Source: Acidimicrobiia bacterium
GTDB lineage: Bacteria > Actinomycetota > Acidimicrobiia > Acidimicrobiales > Bin134
NCBI GenBank assembly: GCA_009842675.1
Contig: VYEX01000003.1
Location: forward strand, 36,845 to 100,844
Reading direction: 5' to 3'
Length of the DNA: 64,000 nucleotides
Numbering within the stretch: position 1 is the first letter of the stretch; every line of letters begins with the position of its first letter. The notes under the pieces are model-generated. The model was not told the origin of the DNA. It was given only the letters and a program-made list of their open reading frames with translations, and made no database searches. Of the stretch, positions 59,959 through 64,000 are shown in pieces. The translations under genes were made by a program, and so were the position numbers.

Positions 59959-60776
59959 TCCCAGTACCAGGCCAAGCCGCGTACTCCTGTCCCGGAGTTG
60001 ATCATCATCGCTTGGCCGAATTGGCTGATGAAGGCGTCGGCTGGCCGCACTTCGGCGGTTACCGCCTCGAGAAGGTCGGCAGCCCGGTCCGGAGCCTCGG
60101 CATGGAGGCAAACCAAGTAAAGCGACGCGTCGTCTGCCGGCCGGGTTCGTCGCCAAAGGCTCAAAAGGCGCTGGTGAGCCGCTTCATCGCTGAGCGCGGG
60201 CCGAAGCCGACGGATCACTGCATCGTGGATGTCGAACATGGGGCGCAGCCCGATCAGGTTCCCGGCTCGGCCGGCCAGGCCGGGCACGCGGCCGCTGCGG
60301 ATCAGCTGGTCGAGGTTGGCCAGCGCCCCCACCAGCTTCACCTGCCTAGCCACAGTCTCAGCCCTGGCCACAACCTCGTCCAGCGTCGCACCGGCCCGGG
60401 CAGCTCGGGCCGCAGCCACCGTCACCAGTCCTTGGCCACCGGCGGCGGTTCGGCTGTCCACCACAGCCACCGGCCCAGCTGCGCTCTTGGCGGCCAAAAC
60501 TGCCGACTGATGGGTGATGCTCAAGGTGGACGTCACGGTCACCACGACCACCCCGTCGCCCTGGTCTTGATCGGCAATGGCTTGAATGAATGCACCCGGT
60601 GAAGGGCCCGAGGACGAGTGGGTCTTGGCGGCCAGGATCTCCGTGGTGTCGAGCTCCCCGTCGGCCACCGTTCGGCCGTCCATGGTGATCATGAGAGGAA
60701 CCACCGCGATGTTCCAGGCAGCCCGCACATCCTCGGGCAGTGCCGCGGTGCTGTCGGTGACGATGCCGACCGTCAC
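59955..60776 (-). CDS. DegV family fatty-acid-binding protein
   Basis: The 273-residue protein opens 'VTVGIVTDSTAALPEDVRAA' with 'IAVVPLMITMDG', 'TVTSTLSITHQSAVLAAK' and 'VAVVDSRTAAGGQGLVTVAAARAARAG'. DegV/FakB proteins bind one fatty acid and present it to a kinase; the DSTAALPE and D-S-R-T regions form the binding site. C-terminal 'GLRPMFDIHDAVIRRLRPA' fits the family. GTG 60776 overlaps the MFS stop as GTGA, so both come from one message. Whether it works with a FakA kinase here is unknown. Confidence 0.92.
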   Translation of the reverse strand: MTVGIVTDSTAALPEDVRAAWNIAVVPLMITMDGRTVADGELDTTEILAAKTHSSSGPSPGAFIQAIADQDQGDGVVVVTVTSTLSITHQSAVLAAKSAAGPVAVVDSRTAAGGQGLVTVAAARAARAGATLDEVVARAETVARQVKLVGALANLDQLIRSGRVPGLAGRAGNLIGLRPMFDIHDAVIRRLRPALSDEAAHQRLLSLWRRTRPADDASLYLVCLHAEAPDRAADLLEAVTAEVRPADAFISQFGQAMMINSGTGVRGLAWYWD

Positions 60777-62032
60777 TCGCGGGCCTTTTCGACGTCGACG
60801 TCGAGAATCGGGCGGACAGTGGCCGCTGAGGCCAACACCAACAGGCCCGACGCCAGCAAAACCGACCGGGTGCCGGGCAGTCCCGCGCCGTTCAGCCCGT
60901 CGCCGATGGCACCCGCCCCTAGCGCAGCCGCACCCAGCCCAATGCGGATCACCACGTGAAAAGCCGAGAAGGCCAAAACACGCTCTTCCTCCTGGGGTAT
61001 CCGGGCTTGGAGGGCGCTCATCCCCGATGTGAGAGCCACGGTGGCCCCGGCCCCGAACCCGACAGCGCCAAGGAATGTCAACCACACCGTGGGACTCTGG
61101 CTCATCAGCGCCACCAATGCCCCCATGACCAGCGCGCCCCGCCGTGTGAGCACCAACAAATCCAAGTGGCGGGACTTGTGGGCGAGCGCCAAGCCGATGC
61201 CGGCTCCGGCGCCGAACAACACAATGAGCACCCCGTACTCGATATCGGAAGCCTCCAATTCTTCTTGCACCAGCTTGATCCCCAGCGAGAACAGCGCACC
61301 CAGGCCCACTGCCGCAGCCGCTGTGGCCGGCAGGATCCTGCGCACCAGCGGCACCGACCAGGCGTCTCGCAACCGGCTGGGGGAGACAGAGAGTTCGCCA
61401 TCTGAAAAGGCGGGACTGTCGGAGGTCTCCCCAACCGGCGCTCCCCGGCCCTTGAGGCCGAGGGCTCGGGCGATGAAGTAGGCGGAAACGAAGAACGTGA
61501 GCGCGTCAATCCAAAAGACCAAGGCGTAAGGGTGCGATCCCAGCCAGCCGTCATCCAGCGGCAGAGCCGCAAAGGCGGCGAACAGGCCCGCTCCAATCGG
61601 GATATTGCCGTACGACGATCCCATCATGGCGGCGTTGGCCAGCGGTAGATCGGGTTCGTCCACAAGATCGGGGATGGCCGAGTCCCGGGAGGCCAGGAAC
61701 ACCACGCTGGGGGCTTCCAGCGCTAGAGCCCACAAGTACACCCACCAGAGCTCCTGCACAAAGGGGACCACCGCGATCATCCCGGCCCGCAGAAGGTCCA
61801 TGGTGATCATGGTCCGGCGGCGGTCCCAGCGATTCACCAGTTTGGCGGCCAGTGTTCCGCCTAACGCCGCCGGGATAAGCCGGAAGGCAAGGATGCCGCC
61901 CACGGCAGCGGCCGAGTCGCTCAGGTGATCGACCAGCGCCATGAGGGCAAAGGTGCCCATCCAATCGCCGAGCGCGGACGCCCCCTGCCCGATGAGAAGT
62001 CGACGGAAGTCGACCTTGGTGCGAAGGCTCAA
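60773..62032 (-). CDS. MFS transporter
   Basis: The 419-residue protein has about 12 hydrophobic segments, beginning 'LLIGQGASALGDWMGTFALMAL' and 'LAFRLIPAALGGTLAAKLVNRWDRRRTMI' (the MFS loop 2-3 basic motif), with a charged loop near the middle ('GLKGRGAPVGETSDSPAFSDG'). It matches the MFS_3/enterobactin-exporter-like branch of drug and siderophore exporters. It begins with TTG at 62032, as no ATG or GTG lies near the start. It overlaps the DegV gene. Substrate unknown. Confidence 0.85.
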   Translation of the reverse strand: MSLRTKVDFRRLLIGQGASALGDWMGTFALMALVDHLSDSAAAVGGILAFRLIPAALGGTLAAKLVNRWDRRRTMITMDLLRAGMIAVVPFVQELWWVYLWALALEAPSVVFLASRDSAIPDLVDEPDLPLANAAMMGSSYGNIPIGAGLFAAFAALPLDDGWLGSHPYALVFWIDALTFFVSAYFIARALGLKGRGAPVGETSDSPAFSDGELSVSPSRLRDAWSVPLVRRILPATAAAAVGLGALFSLGIKLVQEELEASDIEYGVLIVLFGAGAGIGLALAHKSRHLDLLVLTRRGALVMGALVALMSQSPTVWLTFLGAVGFGAGATVALTSGMSALQARIPQEEERVLAFSAFHVVIRIGLGAAALGAGAIGDGLNGAGLPGTRSVLLASGLLVLASAATVRPILDVDVEKARE

Positions 62033-62135
62033 GGTTCTCTAACGGGAGGGTCGGCCTGTGCTTCGAGTCTCAAGGGCGATTCCCGGCTTAGTGGGGATGG
62101 AGCAGGCCTACTTGGATCGACTGGGATGCGAATTC

Positions 62136-62801
62136 TCAAGGGTTGGACGGGGTCGCGGTGACCCAGCTGTCGTTGTCGAAGACCAGTCGGTGGGCGGCGG
62201 CCTTCATTCGGTTGGGGGTAGGCAGTGGCTCATTGCCCAGAACGCGCTTGATCAATATGGGGACGATGATCACGGTACTGGCAATAGCGGCCTGGCCGTC
62301 GGCCACCAGCAGCAAGAACGGAGGCAGCGCGGGCATGGATATGAACACCACCAGACCGGTGTGGCGAAGAATGCGGCCAAGGGCCAATCCCCCCAACAGG
62401 AAGAGCGCCGCAGGCCAGGCGATCACCGCGAATGCGCCCAACGCCGGGGACAGACCCCGGCCGCCGGCGCCGTTGATAAACATCGACCAGTTATGGCCAA
62501 TCACCGACACGGCCCCAGCAAACGCCATCAGCAGCCAGCGGTCACCGGCCAAGAACGGTCCCAGTGCCCCCTTGCCCACATCGCAGAGGCCTCCCACGAC
62601 CAAGGGGATGAAGCCGGCAACCCGATACAGGCCGGTTCCCGAGACTGTTCCGGTGCCCACTTGGCGTAGGTCGGTTCGGGCCAGCGACTGGGCAATCATG
62701 TAGGAGAAAGGAACCGCGCCAGCCGCAAAGGCCACGATGAGTACCATCGTCCCCCACATCATCGATAGAGATTCTGCCCCAATTTGGGGCTGCTTTGCCA
62801 C
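62136..62801 (-). CDS. PlsY-like glycerol-3-phosphate acyltransferase
   Basis: PlsY moves an acyl group from acyl-phosphate to glycerol-3-phosphate in the membrane. This 221-residue, five-segment protein shows altered forms of the PlsY motifs: 'AGAVPFSYMIAQSLARTDLR', 'VGTGTVSGTGLYRVAG' for G-S-G-N-x-G-A-T-N, 'CDVGKGALGPFLAG' for K-G, and 'GHNWSMFINGAGGRGLSPALG' for the G-H-x-x-x-x-F-x-x-x-G-G-K-G. The substitutions (N to T/S, K to R) leave doubt about activity. It probably starts at GTG 62801, though the ATG at 62759 is possible. Confidence 0.78.
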   Translation of the reverse strand: MAKQPQIGAESLSMMWGTMVLIVAFAAGAVPFSYMIAQSLARTDLRQVGTGTVSGTGLYRVAGFIPLVVGGLCDVGKGALGPFLAGDRWLLMAFAGAVSVIGHNWSMFINGAGGRGLSPALGAFAVIAWPAALFLLGGLALGRILRHTGLVVFISMPALPPFLLLVADGQAAIASTVIIVPILIKRVLGNEPLPTPNRMKAAAHRLVFDNDSWVTATPSNP

Positions 62802-62866
62802 AGGTTGATGAAGATGAATTGCTGGAGGTCCGCCATGAGACTTCGGCGTGGCAAGATGGGACTGAA

Positions 62867-63529
62867 ATGAGCTCCGGCCAACGAACCCGCTTGCTGTTGA
62901 TCCGCCACGGTGAATCGGAGGTGACGGTCAAACAGATCATCGGCGGAGATCTGGCTTGTACGGGCTTGTCGCCGCTGGGCCGAAGCCAGTCCGAAGCCCT
63001 TGGAGAGCGCTGGATGCAGGGCTATGAACCCAAGGTGGATGCGCTGTGGTCCAGCACCCTGCCCCGGGCGATAGAAACCGCCGAGCTGCTGTCTCCCTCA
63101 TTGGGCGGCTTGAAGGTGCACACCCATCCCGACCTCGTGGAACGCCGCCCTGGAGAGGCCGACGGGGTGGGCTACAAGGAGTTCGGCAATCTGTTCGAGT
63201 GGACCGGCGATTTTCATCCCCACTTGCCGCTAGCGCCTGGCGGGGAAAGCCTGGCCGCCTTCTCCTACCGAACCGGCCAGGCGCTCTACGAGCTGGTCGA
63301 GGGGAATCCCGGCACCACCATGATGGTGGTTTGCCATGGCGGGGTGATCGACATCGCCATGCGGCTTTTCCTGAGCTTGGGGATGAACATCCAATTCGTG
63401 CTCTGGACCCTCAACACGTCCATCACCGAGTTCGTGACCACCGATGAGCCCGGCGTGTGGCGGCTGGTGCGGTACAACGACGCTGCCCACCTGGACGGGC
63501 TGCCGCCCCGCACCGAACCGGCCGAGTAG
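62867..63529 (+). CDS. Histidine phosphatase (phosphoglycerate mutase-like) family protein
   Basis: The 220-residue protein has 'LLLIRHGESEVTV' with the catalytic His of R-H-G-E, 'TGLSPLGRSQSEALGERW', 'LWSSTLPRAIETAELLSPSL' and the second His in 'MMVVCHGGVIDIAMRLF'. The family hydrolyses phosphate esters from sugars, RNA or proteins; the sequence does not identify which. ATG 62867 is chosen because similarity starts there, 72 bases inside a longer reading frame. It is divergent from PlsY-like and convergent with selD. Confidence 0.92.
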   Translation: MSSGQRTRLLLIRHGESEVTVKQIIGGDLACTGLSPLGRSQSEALGERWMQGYEPKVDALWSSTLPRAIETAELLSPSLGGLKVHTHPDLVERRPGEADGVGYKEFGNLFEWTGDFHPHLPLAPGGESLAAFSYRTGQALYELVEGNPGTTMMVVCHGGVIDIAMRLFLSLGMNIQFVLWTLNTSITEFVTTDEPGVWRLVRYNDAAHLDGLPPRTEPAE

Positions 63530-63532
63530 CGA

Positions 63533-64000
63533 TCAGACGACGACCACTGCGCCAGGGTCAGCTGCCGTGAGCTCGCCGATCACGGCCGCGCCATGGCCTG
63601 ACGCAGCGAGTCGAGCGGCGGCGACTTCGGCTGCGGCCGGCGGACAGCAGAACAGCAGGCCGCCGGAAGTCTGGGCATCGGCCAGCATGGTCAAGATCCG
63701 CTCGTCGTCCGACCCCCTCACCCAGGGCCTCACATGATCGAGATTGCGAGCCGTCCCCCCCGGGGCGAATCCCTTGTCGAGCAATTCCCAAGCTCCAGGC
63801 AACACCGGCACTGAATCGGCCCGGACCTCCGCTCCGACGCCGCTGGCCGCCGCCAGCTTCTGGAGATGGCCGAGCAGGCCGAAGCCGGTTACATCGGTGG
63901 CCGCGGTGGCCTTGGCCCCCAGGGCAGCCGATGCGGCAACGTCGTTGAGGCGGGTCATCTCGGCCACCCCCGCGGTGTAGGCATCGGCCAGCCAGCCGCC
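63533..64000 (-). CDS. selD: Selenide, water dikinase (SelD), C-terminal part, cut by window edge
   Basis: The 156 residues visible continue into sequence beyond 64000. They have the AIRS-type C-terminal features of SelD: 'AEMTRLNDVAASAALGA', 'TDVTGFGLLGHLQKLAAASG', 'PVLPGAWELLDKG' then F-A-P-G-G-T-A-R-N, and 'LADAQTSGGLLFCCPPAAAE'. SelD makes selenophosphate for selenocysteine, 2-selenouridine tRNA or selenium in molybdenum cofactors. The N-terminal nucleotide loop and possible Sec/Cys residue are outside the window, so the catalytic state is unknown. No other selenium gene is visible. Confidence 0.9.
   Translation of the reverse strand, partial: GGWLADAYTAGVAEMTRLNDVAASAALGAKATAATDVTGFGLLGHLQKLAAASGVGAEVRADSVPVLPGAWELLDKGFAPGGTARNLDHVRPWVRGSDDERILTMLADAQTSGGLLFCCPPAAAEVAAARLAASGHGAAVIGELTAADPGAVVVV

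Noticed and set aside
62033-62135. Possible tRNA, for example tRNA-Sec near selD
   Set aside because: A GCGATTCCCGG stretch resembles a T-loop only loosely; no acceptor or anticodon stem could be folded.

Overview
The window is 64 kb of high-GC, gene-dense bacterial chromosome with no rRNA, tRNA, CRISPR array or insertion sequence that I could recognise. GTG and TTG starts are frequent. Coenzyme-F420/flavin-type luciferase-like oxidoreductases, an actinobacterial EF-G2-like GTPase and a methionine aminopeptidase with a mycobacterial-type proline-rich N-terminal extension point to the Actinomycetota. Many TAnnnT boxes lie 6-8 bases before a start codon. The enrichment in P450s, CoA-ester enzymes and TauD-type dioxygenases would fit a marine or host-associated Acidimicrobiia lineage, but that assignment is inference. 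About 60 protein genes are supported.

Layout. 1-2.5 kb: a small monooxygenase and a divergent MarR regulator sharing a perfect palindromic operator, a TauD dioxygenase and a short-chain dehydrogenase (SDR). 2.5-15.9 kb: P450, a ketol-acid-reductoisomerase-like protein with altered active-site residues, an operon of secreted protein / orphan molybdenum-hydroxylase large subunit / EF-G2 / small acidic protein, then MsrA, a thiolase-fold protein and a luciferase-like oxidoreductase. 15.9-19.2 kb: alcohol dehydrogenase-enoyl-CoA hydratase-SH3b operon and a second TauD. 19.2-26.1 kb: epimerase-P450-cytochrome c lipoprotein operon, an isochorismatase-fold protein with an altered triad, and a second orphan molybdenum-hydroxylase large subunit fused translationally to a third P450. 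26.1-31.6 kb: enoyl-CoA hydratase-dienoyl-CoA-reductase-like SDR-HyuB-HyuA operon. 31.7-36.4 kb: MaoC-amidohydrolase-ABC substrate-binding lipoprotein-sulfite-oxidase-like operon. 36.4-41.3 kb: SDR-SDR-arylsulfatase-SDR operon. 41.4-51.5 kb: third TauD, three acyl-CoA ligases, aldehyde dehydrogenase, AhpD-like protein, LLM oxidoreductase and a second amidohydrolase. 51.6-52.2 kb: a VapBC-type toxin-antitoxin pair in an AT-rich patch. 52.3-58.5 kb: acrylyl-CoA-reductase-like enzyme, CoA transferase, a structured intergenic element, a thiolase-fold/DUF35 pair, a cation-efflux protein, enoyl-CoA hydratase and MaoC. 58.5-64 kb: housekeeping-type genes (Map, NTF2-like, DegV, MFS, PlsY-like, histidine phosphatase, partial SelD).

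Taken together most genes look like modules for taking apart hydrophobic or branched organic molecules: oxygenation (P450, TauD, molybdenum hydroxylases), desulfation (arylsulfatase), alcohol and aldehyde oxidation (SDRs, ALDH), CoA activation (AMP-ligases, CaiB-type transferase), beta-oxidation (crotonases, MaoC hydratases) and carbon-carbon cleavage (thiolase-fold/DUF35). No single known pathway is complete, so the substrate cannot be named. A sulfated alcohol or sterol-like compound is a plausible guess for the 36-47 kb part.

Two genome-scale traits stand out: recurrent -10-like boxes exactly where leaderless transcripts would need them, and convergent gene pairs packed so tightly that four of them share a four-base stop-codon overlap.
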